In this document: positions 16,573 to 25,740 of the stretch, piece after piece
Numbering within the stretch: position 1 is the first letter of the stretch
How the letters are laid out: each line of letters begins with the position of its first letter
The notes under the pieces: generated by a model
What the model was told of the DNA's origin: nothing
Database searches by the model: none
The model's input: the letters and a program-made list of their open reading frames with translations, nothing else
NCBI GenBank assembly: GCA_017549605.1
Contig: JAFYUH010000047.1
Coordinates: 1 to 52,714 of the forward strand
Origin: Bacteroidales bacterium
GTDB lineage: Bacteria; Bacteroidota; Bacteroidia; Bacteroidales; F082
Direction of reading: 5' to 3'
Length of the DNA: 52,714 nt
Made by a program: the position numbers and the translations under genes

Positions 16573-19500
16573 GTCACAACACCTTCATTTGTCTTAATCA
16601 TGACGAAGTAAACTCCGCTATTCAAGTTGGAAACTTCAACTGTCATCACTTCTTGGTGACTTGGTGTCTCGATGACTTGTTGTCTTCCATAAACATCATA
16701 AACTACAACTTCTTCAATTTCAACTTCAGTTTCGATATAAAGTTTATCGTTAACTGGGTTTGGATAGATGCTGAATGCTGAAGCTAATTCTTCAATGCCT
16801 TCACCTTTTGTCTTGCCACATGCTTCTGCTGATTTTGCTGACTCGCCATTTTCGTTGACAGCTGTAACAGTGAAGCAGTATTCTGTGTTGTATTCCAAAC
16901 CTTCAATTGTGTATGATGGCAATTCTGTTGAAGCGATCATTTCATCACCTTGATATACGTTGTATGATGATGCGTTACCTACTGAACCCCATGCCAACTT
17001 GACTGATGATGTGCTCAATGCTGTAACTGTTAAGTTTGATGGTGCTACAGGAGGAGTTGGTTTAACGCCGTCTGTTGTTGCACATGCTTGATTTGATGCG
17101 TCTGACTCAACGAGACCGCGTACGCTCTTGACTGTGTAGCAGTATTGTGTGCCTTGTATCAAGTTTCTGTCAACGTATACAACACCTGTTGCGTCGCCGA
17201 CTTTAACGCCATCACGATATACATTGTAGCCTGATGCGTTTTCACCTGCTGTCCAAGACAATGCGATTGATGTAGCATCGACTGTTGTAGCCACGAGGTT
17301 TGATGGAGCGCTTGGGACCAAGTTGCCTGTCATTGCGCAAGCTTCGCTTGTTCTTTCTGATTCTGTTTCATTACGTACTGCAGATACTGAGAAGCAATAT
17401 AATGTTTCAGCTTCCAAACCTGTAACTGTATATGATGTACCAGTTACGTTAGCGACCTTAGTGTTTGATGAATAAACGTTATAGCTCAAAGCATTTTCTG
17501 CTGCTGCCCATGTCAATGCTATTGATGATGCACTTGCTGTTGTTGCAACGAGATTTGTTGGTTTTGCAACATCCAAATCTTTTGTCTTGACGACTACTGC
17601 TTCTGAAGCGAATGACTCTTCTTCACCAGCGACGCTCTTAACGACGAAGTTATATTCTGTGTAAGATGTCAAGTCGTTTACTGTGTATTGTGTGCCTTCT
17701 ACATTAGCGAGCAATGTACCATTTTTATAGACATTGTAGCTTTCTGCTTTTGCTACTGCATTCCATACCAATGTCACAGATGTTGTTGTGATATCTGTTG
17801 CGTAGATTTCTGTTGGAGGTGTAACAGGAGCTTCTTCCATAGAGATGCTTACTGAGAATGCTGATTCAGCCGCTGCGATGAAGTAATATTTACCTGCTGG
17901 GAAGTGAACAGCGTCTATTGATTTAACAGCTGCCTTTGAAGCAACGGCGTTTGTAAGTTTAACATTGTCGATGCTTGCGAATACGCCATCTTTTTCTTGG
18001 TGATGTAATGCTATATGATAATCGCCGTAGTTCAAGCCTAATTCTGCGAACTTAGCACCGAGGTCAATAACGATGTTGCCGAATGAACCTGCTTTAGGAA
18101 GTGCTTTTTCAATCATTGTGAATGTCTCACCGTCTTTTGACACTTCAACTTTCACATATTCTTTATATGTTTCTGAGTTGTCTAAGCCTTCGTCACCGCT
18201 GCTATAACGAGCTGCGTCGAATGATAATTTAGAATTTGCTGTGATGTTATAAGCTTGTTCTGTCATCATTACGTTGTCAGCTTCTGTGATGATAGTGACT
18301 TCTTGTTCACCTGTGCCTTGTGTCTTATGTGCATAAGATTTAACATATTTAGCGCCGTCTTCTGAAACGATTTCCCAGTTATATCCGTCACCGTCTTTGT
18401 CGATTAAAGTCCAGCCGTTCAATGAACCATTGTTGAAATCGAAGCTGAATGTTCTTGGAGTATACAAGATACCATCGTAGTAGTTGTTTGCTGATGGACC
18501 AGCTTCGCCGTTGAAGTCTGATTTATAAACTGCCAAATATGCATTTGTACCTGTTACGCTTGCTGAGAGGAGGGCGTCGCTAGCTACTTCAACTTCGTAT
18601 ACAGCGTCAGGAGCATTGCCGTCTTCTTTTTCCTGTGGCAACAAATAGTTGTCGTGCAAGTTAGCGAACACTGGTGTATGTGCGAATGCGTTTTCTGTGA
18701 ATGCGACTTTTTGAGCGAGTTCGAATACGTCTGGTGTTGCAGCTGTATAAGCTGTTGCCGTCATAGGAACAGATTTTGTCTCGCCTGCGCCGTAAGTGAT
18801 AACGAGGTTGCCTGCATATTCGCCTGCTGCAGCGTTTCTGTCATAAGAAATGACTAATTCATTTGCTGTGTAGTCGATTTCTGTTGGCAATACGAAGAAA
18901 CTGTTATCGACTGTGATGTTTGTTATTGTTGTGTTAACAGCTTTTATGTTAGCTTTAACAACTCTTTCTGACCAATATTCACCGAGAGCCACTTCACCGA
19001 AAGCTATTGCTTCAGGAGTTTCAACATTAGCAGCAGCTGGAACGATATCGAATTTAATTTGGCTGTTGATATATTGGCCTGATGTCATGTTGAAACTACC
19101 ATATCTATCAGACAATGCTAAATGATCTATAGGAGTAGCATAGCTTGTAGAATATATAGCTCTTGGATTTTCTGTAGAATATGAACACCATGAATCGCCG
19201 TATTCATAACCGCCAGTGATGTCGTTGATTGTAACAGCGAGGTTGCCGCCTGTATATTCAAATGGTCTTGAGAAATAGATTGTGAACCAGTCGCTAGTGC
19301 TTGGTGTCACGATTGCGCCTTCAAAGACAGCTTCGTCTGCTTCTGTCAAAGCGATCCAGTCGTATGATCCTGTGTAGTATTCTTTATCTGTGTTTTGGAG
19401 ATAAACTACGAGTTCACGTTCTGTGTTGCCAACCATATCTGATTTGAATGACATGCTGATGATAGAACCGTCTTTAACGCCCATTTCTTCAGCAGTGTAG

Positions 19501-21122
19501 ATCATCTGTGAAATACCAAATGAATTGTAATAGTCGTTGATTGGAACATAGAAACTTGCGAGGTTACCGCCTTCACCGATTGTTACAGTAACAGCATCGC
19601 CTGTTGGGAATTCTGGACCTGGTTCTGGTTCTTCTGGATCACCATTGTCGTAAGCTGTTGACAATCTTACGTTGTCTATTTTTATAGCATTTGCAGATGT
19701 ACCGTTGCAGTCATAATGACGGAAACCTACATATACGTTTTTACCTGCGTAAGCTGCGAGAGAGATGCTATCGTAACCCCAAACGTTGTCTTCATGCAAG
19801 TCTTCTGCTGTATATCTCTTGCTCCAAACGAGTTCGAAGTTAACGCCGTCTTCAGAAATAACAACGCCGAAGTTTTCTTCGAAGTATTCCATATCTGACT
19901 CACGGTGCAAGAATGACAAAGCAGATGTCTCTGTGATAGTGTATTTTGTATTTGTATAGATATAGTTGTCTGGATATAATGTATTGCCGCTAGAGTAACA
20001 TGCTGAATACAATCCGTTTGTTTCTTCATAACCAGCATAGATTCCAAATGCTAAAGAACCCCAGTTGAAGCCGTCGCCGTCAGCGTCTTTACGATTCCAT
20101 CTGTCTGTATATTTAGCGTCATTGAAGTCATCGTAGAACGCCACTGGATATTCTGTTTCTGGGTCTTCTGGTTGGATTGGAGTTTCTGGTTGGTCAGGAT
20201 TTTCGCCTGGATTTTCAGGTTGTTCTGGTTCTTCTCCTTGTGCTGGTGTTGTTGCACATGCAGGAGCTGAAGCATCTGTTGTAACGCCATCTTTAGTTGC
20301 TGTAACTGTGAAGCAGTGTTGTGTTTCTGGATAGCAGTTGTTAACGAGGAATGATGTTTCGTATGTAGCGCCGATGAATTCAGATTCAAAATAAATTTGA
20401 TAAAATGCTGAGTCTGCTACAGATTCCCATGCCAATTCGATTTGTGTTGCGTTTATTGCTGTTGCTGTAACTACAGGAACTGACAATGTTGGAGTTTCTG
20501 GTTCTTCTGGAGTTTCTGGGTTGTCACCGCCTTCACCTACTGTAGTCAACTTGATGATTGGTCTGTATGACTTAACAGCAGTTGTTCCTGAAGGCTCTGC
20601 GTTTGCTTGTGAGTTGTGGAGACTTGGTTTTGTACCTGTAGAGTTTGTCACAGTATTCCATTTAAGTGTCATACTTGCTACTGTTTCTGATGCTGATACA
20701 GCGATAACCAAGTTTTTCTCTCCGCTATATTCATAAGGAGTTGTGAATGTGAAGTTTTCCCATTCTTCACCGCCTAAGGTAACAGCGCCTTCATATACTA
20801 ATGTACGACCTTGTTCGTCTGTAAGCCAGTCTGCTGAATTTGAAAAATATGTCAGGTCTGTCTCACCGATATAGATCTTAACATTTGAAGATGTTGTCTG
20901 AGTTGGAGTGTTGCAGCTGAAAGCTACAGCTGTGATTGTCATAGCACCGCCGACTTCTTCTTTAGGATAAACAGACTGTGTGTATGACGCAGTCATGTTG
21001 TTTCTGAAGGGAACAACGAGTGTTGATGTTCCATCTGCTGTACCGACGATGACCTCATCGGCTCTCAATGCCAATGGTGATATTAAAACCATCAACATTA
21101 AACTAAGTATAAACTTTCTCAT
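16551..21122 (-). CDS. Large modular T9SS cargo protein with Fn3, cleaved-adhesin and YTAEE domains
   Basis: Secreted protein of 1523 residues. Signal peptide about 1-21 (ending LRA). Order by eye: a divergent YTAEE-type domain about 25-197; Fn3 at about 215-290; a Pro/Glu-rich linker; cleaved adhesin (WNRKDADGDGFNW) about 330-480; YTAEE domain (SQMIYTAEEMG) about 500-690; choice-of-anchor D-like domain (FGEVALGEYWSERV); PPC-like segment (FANLHDNYLLP); a second cleaved adhesin (LNGWTLIDKDGDGYNW); four Fn3 units, each with SYNVY-like and CFTV-like words; and the T9SS sorting domain in the last 77 residues (IYPNPVNDKLYIE to VTKRFVKK). The loop after VYDVYGR contains a CACCAAGTC-type phrase. Probably a surface adhesin; no enzymatic motif seen. 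Promoter 51 bases upstream. Confidence 0.85.
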   Translation of the reverse strand: MRKFILSLMLMVLISPLALRADEVIVGTADGTSTLVVPFRNNMTASYTQSVYPKEEVGGAMTITAVAFSCNTPTQTTSSNVKIYIGETDLTYFSNSADWLTDEQGRTLVYEGAVTLGGEEWENFTFTTPYEYSGEKNLVIAVSASETVASMTLKWNTVTNSTGTKPSLHNSQANAEPSGTTAVKSYRPIIKLTTVGEGGDNPETPEEPETPTLSVPVVTATAINATQIELAWESVADSAFYQIYFESEFIGATYETSFLVNNCYPETQHCFTVTATKDGVTTDASAPACATTPAQGEEPEQPENPGENPDQPETPIQPEDPETEYPVAFYDDFNDAKYTDRWNRKDADGDGFNWGSLAFGIYAGYEETNGLYSACYSSGNTLYPDNYIYTNTKYTITETSALSFLHRESDMEYFEENFGVVISEDGVNFELVWSKRYTAEDLHEDNVWGYDSISLAAYAGKNVYVGFRHYDCNGTSANAIKIDNVRLSTAYDNGDPEEPEPGPEFPTGDAVTVTIGEGGNLASFYVPINDYYNSFGISQMIYTAEEMGVKDGSIISMSFKSDMVGNTERELVVYLQNTDKEYYTGSYDWIALTEADEAVFEGAIVTPSTSDWFTIYFSRPFEYTGGNLAVTINDITGGYEYGDSWCSYSTENPRAIYSTSYATPIDHLALSDRYGSFNMTSGQYINSQIKFDIVPAAANVETPEAIAFGEVALGEYWSERVVKANIKAVNTTITNITVDNSFFVLPTEIDYTANELVISYDRNAAAGEYAGNLVITYGAGETKSVPMTATAYTAATPDVFELAQKVAFTENAFAHTPVFANLHDNYLLPQEKEDGNAPDAVYEVEVASDALLSASVTGTNAYLAVYKSDFNGEAGPSANNYYDGILYTPRTFSFDFNNGSLNGWTLIDKDGDGYNWEIVSEDGAKYVKSYAHKTQGTGEQEVTIITEADNVMMTEQAYNITANSKLSFDAARYSSGDEGLDNSETYKEYVKVEVSKDGETFTMIEKALPKAGSFGNIVIDLGAKFAELGLNYGDYHIALHHQEKDGVFASIDNVKLTNAVASKAAVKSIDAVHFPAGKYYFIAAAESAFSVSISMEEAPVTPPTEIYATDITTTSVTLVWNAVAKAESYNVYKNGTLLANVEGTQYTVNDLTSYTEYNFVVKSVAGEEESFASEAVVVKTKDLDVAKPTNLVATTASASSIALTWAAAENALSYNVYSSNTKVANVTGTSYTVTGLEAETLYCFSVSAVRNETESERTSEACAMTGNLVPSAPSNLVATTVDATSIALSWTAGENASGYNVYRDGVKVGDATGVVYVDRNLIQGTQYCYTVKSVRGLVESDASNQACATTDGVKPTPPVAPSNLTVTALSTSSVKLAWGSVGNASSYNVYQGDEMIASTELPSYTIEGLEYNTEYCFTVTAVNENGESAKSAEACGKTKGEGIEELASAFSIYPNPVNDKLYIETEVEIEEVVVYDVYGRQQVIETPSHQEVMTVEVSNLNSGVYFVMIKTNEGVVTKRFVKK
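16652..16685. repeat. CCAAGTCACCAAG phrase in a T9SS sorting domain
   Basis: Minus-strand reading gives GACAACAAGTCATCGAGACA then CCAAGTCACCAAG, coding for RQQVIETPSHQ between VYDVYG and the final strands of the sorting domain. Same class as the intergenic copy at 16369. Confidence 0.8.
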
Positions 21123-21172
21123 AATGTAAATTTAATTATAATTCTATTTTTTATTCTCTATAAATTGGGCGA

Positions 21173-21180
21173 CAAATTTA
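21173..21180 (-). promoter_or_regulatory. -7 promoter box of the 1523-residue T9SS gene
   Basis: TAAATTTG on the minus strand matches TAnnTTTG, 51 bases before the ATG. The AATTGACAATT phrase tract starts directly upstream and could supply a TTG-type -33 element. Confidence 0.5.
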
Positions 21181-21300
21181 ACAATTTACAATTAAAAATT
21201 GACAATTGACATGATTTTTTTTGGACTAAGTATATTGACTAAGGGCTAAGGGTTAAGGGCTAAGGGCTAAAGTTTGTAGTTCAAAGTTCAGGGTTCAAAA
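21181..21300. repeat. Phrase-repeat tract, copy 1 of a duplicated spacer
   Basis: ACAATTTACAATT, GACAATTGACATG, TATTGACTAAGGGCTAAGGG with further GGCTAAGGGCTAAAG, and AGTTCAAAGTTCAGGGTTC. Together with the hairpin and the tract that follow, it closely parallels 28621-28860. Confidence 0.85.
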
Positions 21301-21332
21301 AAAGCCGCCACGAAAATTTTCGTGGCGGCTTT
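21301..21332. terminator. Perfect-palindrome bidirectional terminator
   Basis: GCCGCCACGAAAA and its exact complement form a 13-base stem with A and T runs on either side. It serves the minus-strand T9SS gene ending at 21426. Confidence 0.9.
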
Positions 21333-21339
21333 TTTTGTT

Positions 21340-21424
21340 TTGGATTTGAGGAACTGAGGAATTGAGGAGTTGAGGGGGGGGGGAAAATCCTCATACCCTC
21401 AAATCCTCATACCCTTAAATCTTA
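21340..21424. repeat. GAGGAACTGAGGAATTGAGG and CCTCATACCCTC phrase tract with ten-G run
   Basis: A purine-rich half with a run of ten G is followed by pyrimidine words CCTCATACCCTCAAATCC, giving an imperfect hairpin that ends next to the T9SS stop codon. The duplicate at 28780-28860 has seven G. Confidence 0.8.
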
Positions 21425-21425
21425 A

Positions 21426-24400
21426 TTATTTTTTAATGAAGCGTTTTACAACTTCACTATTTTCTGTTCTAACCTTCATGATGTAAACACCACCATTGAA
21501 TTCTGAAACGTCGATTGTGTTGTCGCTGAAGTCAACTTCGCTGTAGATCATAACACCTGTAATAGTATAGATGCTTACTGATTCGATTGTTGCTTCTGTT
21601 TCGATAACTACTCTATCGCTTGCTGGGTTAGGATAGATGTTCAATGTTGTTGCATTTTCTTCAATGCTGTCGTCTTTTGGTGTTGTTACACAGACTACAT
21701 TTGAATGTTCTGATTCACCGGCTTCGTTGAGAGCTGTAACTGTGAAGCAGTATTCTGCGCCAGCTTCATCAACTTTGACGTTAGATCCTAAGCTTTTTAC
21801 TTCACCAAGTAATTGCTCGCCAAAGTACAAGTTGTAGCTTGTTGCGCCTTCAACTTCTGTCCATGACAATACGATTTCGTATGGACCTGTTGCTTCGCCT
21901 GACAATACTGGAGCTGCTGGAACTTCTGGAGTTTCTGGAATTTCTGGTTCTTTGACTTCTGTCAAAGCGAAGTTATCGACTGCCAAGAAGTAGAAGCCTG
22001 AGCAGTTATAGTGGCGGATACCAACGAGGACGCCTTTACCTGCGTATGCTTCGAGAGAAACTGATGTGTTTGTCCAGTCTTTATGTTCGATTGTTTCTTC
22101 GAATACTATTGTCCAGTTTTCACCATCTTCTGAAACTACAACTGCATAGTGTTCGCCTAAGTCAGAATCCATACCTGTACCGCATTTTGCGTTCAATGTA
22201 ACGACTGAATTTTCAGTGATTCTATAAGGACGTTTTGTGTAGATATAGTTATCTGGTGTTAATGGTGCATACCAGTAAGAATATGATCTGATAGCGTATG
22301 TATCATCGTAGCCATTTGCTGTTCCTGATGCGCCCCAGTTGTTGCCGTCGCCGTCAGCGTCGATTAACATGAATTCTGTCAACATTTGGTCGTTGAAGTC
22401 GAAAAGGAATTCTGTTGGCAAGTTTTCATCGTCGAAGTCGATAGCTGCTGTTGAACCGCAAGCTAAGACTTTTTCTGTTTCTTGGTCATTGCGTACTGCT
22501 GAAACTTCGAAGCAATATTCTGTTGCTGGAGTTAAATCTTCAAGGTAGTAAGCTGTACCTGTTACGCTCTTAACGAGTTCTCCGCCGATATAAATGTTGT
22601 AGCGTTGTGCATGTTCAACTGCATCCCATGTAAGTTCTACTGAGAATGGGTCGATGGCTGTTACTGCTACATTTGTAGGAGCTGCGATGATATAGTCGCC
22701 TGTTGTTGCACATGCTGTATTTGATTTGAATGACTCAACGCCTTCGCTAACAGCTGTCACTGCGAAGCAGTATGTTGTATTTACATCCAATTCTTCAACT
22801 GTATATTCTGTTTCGTTTGCTGCTACTGTAGTGAAGAGAACTTCATCTTGGTAGATGTTATAACCTTCTATTTCATCTTCTACAGCATCCCATGCCAATG
22901 CGATTGTTGTTTCATCAACTACTGTTGCTGTCAAGTTTGAAGGTGCTGCTGTTGGAGCTGATGCAAGAGCGACGTTAACTGTGAATGCATCTTCTGCTGC
23001 TGCAACCAAATAATATTTACCAGCTGGATAAACTGCGCTGATTTGTGGCTCGACATTACGTGTTGCTGCTGTGCCGTCTGTGAGTTGGAAGTCATCTATA
23101 CAAACATAGTATTGACCTGAACAATTAAAGTGACGGAAACCGATGTATAACGCTTTGCCTGCGTATGAGTTTAAATCAACTTCTTTTGTTCTTACTGTAG
23201 ATGCATCTGCTGGGAATGCTTCTTCAATAACACTTTCAAAGTTTTCACCATCTTCTGAAACTACAACTGCGTAATAGTCATAGTTAGCATTAACGCCCCA
23301 AACTTTATATGATAATTTAGATGAAGCTGTGATAGAATAAGCATCTTTTGTGATCATATAGTTGTCAGGAGTGATACTGCCGCTGAAGTATGAATATGAT
23401 ATTGCATGATATTCATCTGTACCATATTTCTTTGTGATTTCCCAGTTCTTGCCATCGCCGTTAGCATCAATCAAAGTGAAGTGTTCTAAGCTTTGATCTT
23501 GGAAGTCATAGAAGAATGTTGTTGGACCTTCTGGACCTTCTATAACACCTTTATTGTTATTCTTTGCTTTAGGACCGCCTTCGCCTTTGAAATCTTCATC
23601 GTAGATCGCTGCAACTGCGTTTGTACCTGTAACATTTACAGTAACTATTGCATCTTTTGCCAATTCGAATGAATAGACAGCGTCTGGTGTATTGCCTGCA
23701 TTAACTTCTTTTGGCAAGTTGTAATCGTCATTCAAGTTTGCAAACGCTGGAGCGTCTGTATAAGCATTATCTGTGAATGTCATCGCTGTAGCGAGTTCAT
23801 AAACATCAGATGCTGCTGGAATGTAAGCTGTTGCTGTAGCAGAAACTGTAACATCTTCTGCACCCTCAGCCTTGATTGTGATAGTTGCTGTTTGTTCACC
23901 GCTTACTTCCATATTTTTGTTACAACCGACTGTAAGAACAACAGGATCTACAGTAAGGTCATAATTTAATGTGAAGAATTCATTGTCACATGAAATGCTT
24001 GTAACTGTTGTTGCTATTGTTTCAATAGTAACTTCAGCTGTTGCTGGTTTTTCTGACCAATAGTTACCTGATGCAACTGTTCCTAAAGCGACTGTTTCTG
24101 ATGAAACTTCAATGCTTGGATCCATACCTTCTTCTGAGAAACCGAAACCAAATCTGATTTGGTTTACATTGCTCTGAATTGAACCTGTAGTTAAATTCAA
24201 CATATCTACTGCTGTTGAACCTTGTTTGTACAAAGCTCTTCCTGTTGCTGAATATGTATAGAATCTATGATATGTATAAGAATTCATTGTTCCAGTCTTG
24301 TCATAGACTGTAAGAACGATATTGCCGCCTGTATAATTGAATGGAGTTGTAAAGTTGATTGTATACCAGCTGTCAATTGAACCTTCAATTTCAACTTCTC

Positions 24401-25553
24401 CGTCAAATACCTTGTCAGCTTCGGTTAATGCAACGAAATTGTTTCCATCAAATGCACTGAGTTCTGTAGACTGGACATAGACTTCATATTGTCTTGTCAT
24501 AGGGTCTCTTTTTGCACTACTTAATTTGAAAGCAACACTGTAGATACTATAACCTTCATTGCCTGCCAATTCTTCTGCGAGATAGATTTGTTGTGACATT
24601 GCATAACGAGAGTAGTCATAAACTGGCAAATAATAATTACCGCCAACAGGATTCTTATCAGCTCCTACTTCAAATATTTCCAAGTTATCTGGCAATTTTA
24701 CAGATGTCTTTGCACATGCCTCTGCTGATGCTTCTGATACTAATTCATATTCTTCGTTAACAGCTTTTACTGTATAGCAATATTGTGTTTCTGCTTCCAA
24801 ACCTGTAACTGTATATGTTTTTTCTGAAACTGAAGCAACTAAATTATCACCTTCATAAACTTCATAAGCAGCTGCGTTCAATACAGTATTCCATGTCAAA
24901 ACGATTGACTCATCATCTAATGCTTTTGCTGTTACTACAGGAGCATCTAAATATGTTGGAGTTCCTGATGAGAATGTAAGATGGATAACATTCTTCAAAG
25001 CTGCCATGTTATTTTGATCACCTGTCAAATTGTTTGGACCTGTTTGGTTGCTATCAGAAAGTGCCATCAATGAACGATTCAAGCCATCTGCTTCTGCCAT
25101 TATATCAAAAGATGTTGAATTTGGATATAATCCTGTGCAGTCTTGAACGCATAACAACATATTGCCGCCAGCATATTCGAATGGAGTTGTCAAAACGATT
25201 TCCATCAAAGCTGTAGTTGTTACAGAACCTTCAAAAACGAGGTCGGAATCTAAAATATTAACCCAATCTGTAACTGATTCAAAATTATCCTTTGTGGTGT
25301 TTTGCATGTAAACCTTAATGTTTCTGGTATAAGAAGTTCCACTAGTGTTAAATGCAATCTTTGAGATAGTTCCAGCTTCTTGGTTTATCTCTGCAGCAGT
25401 ATAGATCTGCTGTGTGTAAGAATACTTATACCATGTGTGGAATGGAATACGAGCATCCACATTGGTTTTCTCACCAACTGTGATTGTTACCTGTGCATTA
25501 ACGGTAAACAAACCGAATAAGCACATCATTGTTAAAAGTAAAAATTTTCTCAT
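21426..25553 (-). CDS. Large modular T9SS cargo protein with two YTAEE and two cleaved-adhesin domains
   Basis: Secreted protein of 1375 residues; signal peptide about 1-20 (FTVNAQ). Order by eye: YTAEE domain (TQQIYTAAEI) about 22-200; Fn3 about 203-285; second YTAEE-type domain (SQQIYLAEELAG) about 295-475; choice-of-anchor D-like (VASGNYWSEKPA) about 478-580; PPC-like (FANLNDDYNLP) about 585-685; cleaved adhesin (FTLIDANGDGKNW) about 690-860; two Fn3; a second cleaved adhesin (FMLIDADGDGNNW) about 1060-1220; Fn3; and the T9SS sorting domain in the last 75 residues. That domain (TGVMIYSEVDFSDN) lacks the phrase insertion seen in relatives and is close to that of the 2614-residue protein. 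Likely adhesin; function not proven. Its spacer and gene end are duplicated around 28616-28880. Confidence 0.85.
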   Translation of the reverse strand: MRKFLLLTMMCLFGLFTVNAQVTITVGEKTNVDARIPFHTWYKYSYTQQIYTAAEINQEAGTISKIAFNTSGTSYTRNIKVYMQNTTKDNFESVTDWVNILDSDLVFEGSVTTTALMEIVLTTPFEYAGGNMLLCVQDCTGLYPNSTSFDIMAEADGLNRSLMALSDSNQTGPNNLTGDQNNMAALKNVIHLTFSSGTPTYLDAPVVTAKALDDESIVLTWNTVLNAAAYEVYEGDNLVASVSEKTYTVTGLEAETQYCYTVKAVNEEYELVSEASAEACAKTSVKLPDNLEIFEVGADKNPVGGNYYLPVYDYSRYAMSQQIYLAEELAGNEGYSIYSVAFKLSSAKRDPMTRQYEVYVQSTELSAFDGNNFVALTEADKVFDGEVEIEGSIDSWYTINFTTPFNYTGGNIVLTVYDKTGTMNSYTYHRFYTYSATGRALYKQGSTAVDMLNLTTGSIQSNVNQIRFGFGFSEEGMDPSIEVSSETVALGTVASGNYWSEKPATAEVTIETIATTVTSISCDNEFFTLNYDLTVDPVVLTVGCNKNMEVSGEQTATITIKAEGAEDVTVSATATAYIPAASDVYELATAMTFTDNAYTDAPAFANLNDDYNLPKEVNAGNTPDAVYSFELAKDAIVTVNVTGTNAVAAIYDEDFKGEGGPKAKNNNKGVIEGPEGPTTFFYDFQDQSLEHFTLIDANGDGKNWEITKKYGTDEYHAISYSYFSGSITPDNYMITKDAYSITASSKLSYKVWGVNANYDYYAVVVSEDGENFESVIEEAFPADASTVRTKEVDLNSYAGKALYIGFRHFNCSGQYYVCIDDFQLTDGTAATRNVEPQISAVYPAGKYYLVAAAEDAFTVNVALASAPTAAPSNLTATVVDETTIALAWDAVEDEIEGYNIYQDEVLFTTVAANETEYTVEELDVNTTYCFAVTAVSEGVESFKSNTACATTGDYIIAAPTNVAVTAIDPFSVELTWDAVEHAQRYNIYIGGELVKSVTGTAYYLEDLTPATEYCFEVSAVRNDQETEKVLACGSTAAIDFDDENLPTEFLFDFNDQMLTEFMLIDADGDGNNWGASGTANGYDDTYAIRSYSYWYAPLTPDNYIYTKRPYRITENSVVTLNAKCGTGMDSDLGEHYAVVVSEDGENWTIVFEETIEHKDWTNTSVSLEAYAGKGVLVGIRHYNCSGFYFLAVDNFALTEVKEPEIPETPEVPAAPVLSGEATGPYEIVLSWTEVEGATSYNLYFGEQLLGEVKSLGSNVKVDEAGAEYCFTVTALNEAGESEHSNVVCVTTPKDDSIEENATTLNIYPNPASDRVVIETEATIESVSIYTITGVMIYSEVDFSDNTIDVSEFNGGVYIMKVRTENSEVVKRFIKK

Positions 25554-25600
25554 AATATTAATATTTAAGTTAGTTTTTCCTCTACGCTAAATAGTGGCGA

Positions 25601-25608
25601 CAAAGTTA
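25601..25608 (-). promoter_or_regulatory. -7 promoter box of the 1375-residue T9SS gene
   Basis: TAACTTTG on the minus strand, 48 bases before the ATG. The neighbouring words TCTACGCTAAAT are shared with the promoter region of the next gene at 28616. Confidence 0.5.
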
Positions 25609-25611
25609 TAA

Positions 25612-25740
25612 TTTTAATTCATAATTCATAATTCATAATGCATAATTTTTTTAGGGAATTAAAAAATTAAGGGTATGAGGAATTGAGGAACTTAATCCCC
25701 CATATCCTCATACCCTCAATTCCTAATTACTAATTACTAA
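25612..25740. repeat. ATTCATAATTCATAATTC and CCTCATACCC phrase tract
   Basis: Tandem TAATTCATAATTCATAATTC, then GGGTATGAGGAATTGAGG and its approximate complement CCTCATACCCTCAATTCC, then CTAATTACTAATTACTAATT. The last word runs into the stop codon of the gene ending at 25741. No clear T-tract terminator. Confidence 0.8.

Noticed and set aside
21374..21383. Ten-G run as a phase-variation switch
   Set aside because: It lies between genes downstream of a stop codon and not in a promoter spacer or reading frame; length change would not switch a gene in an evident way.
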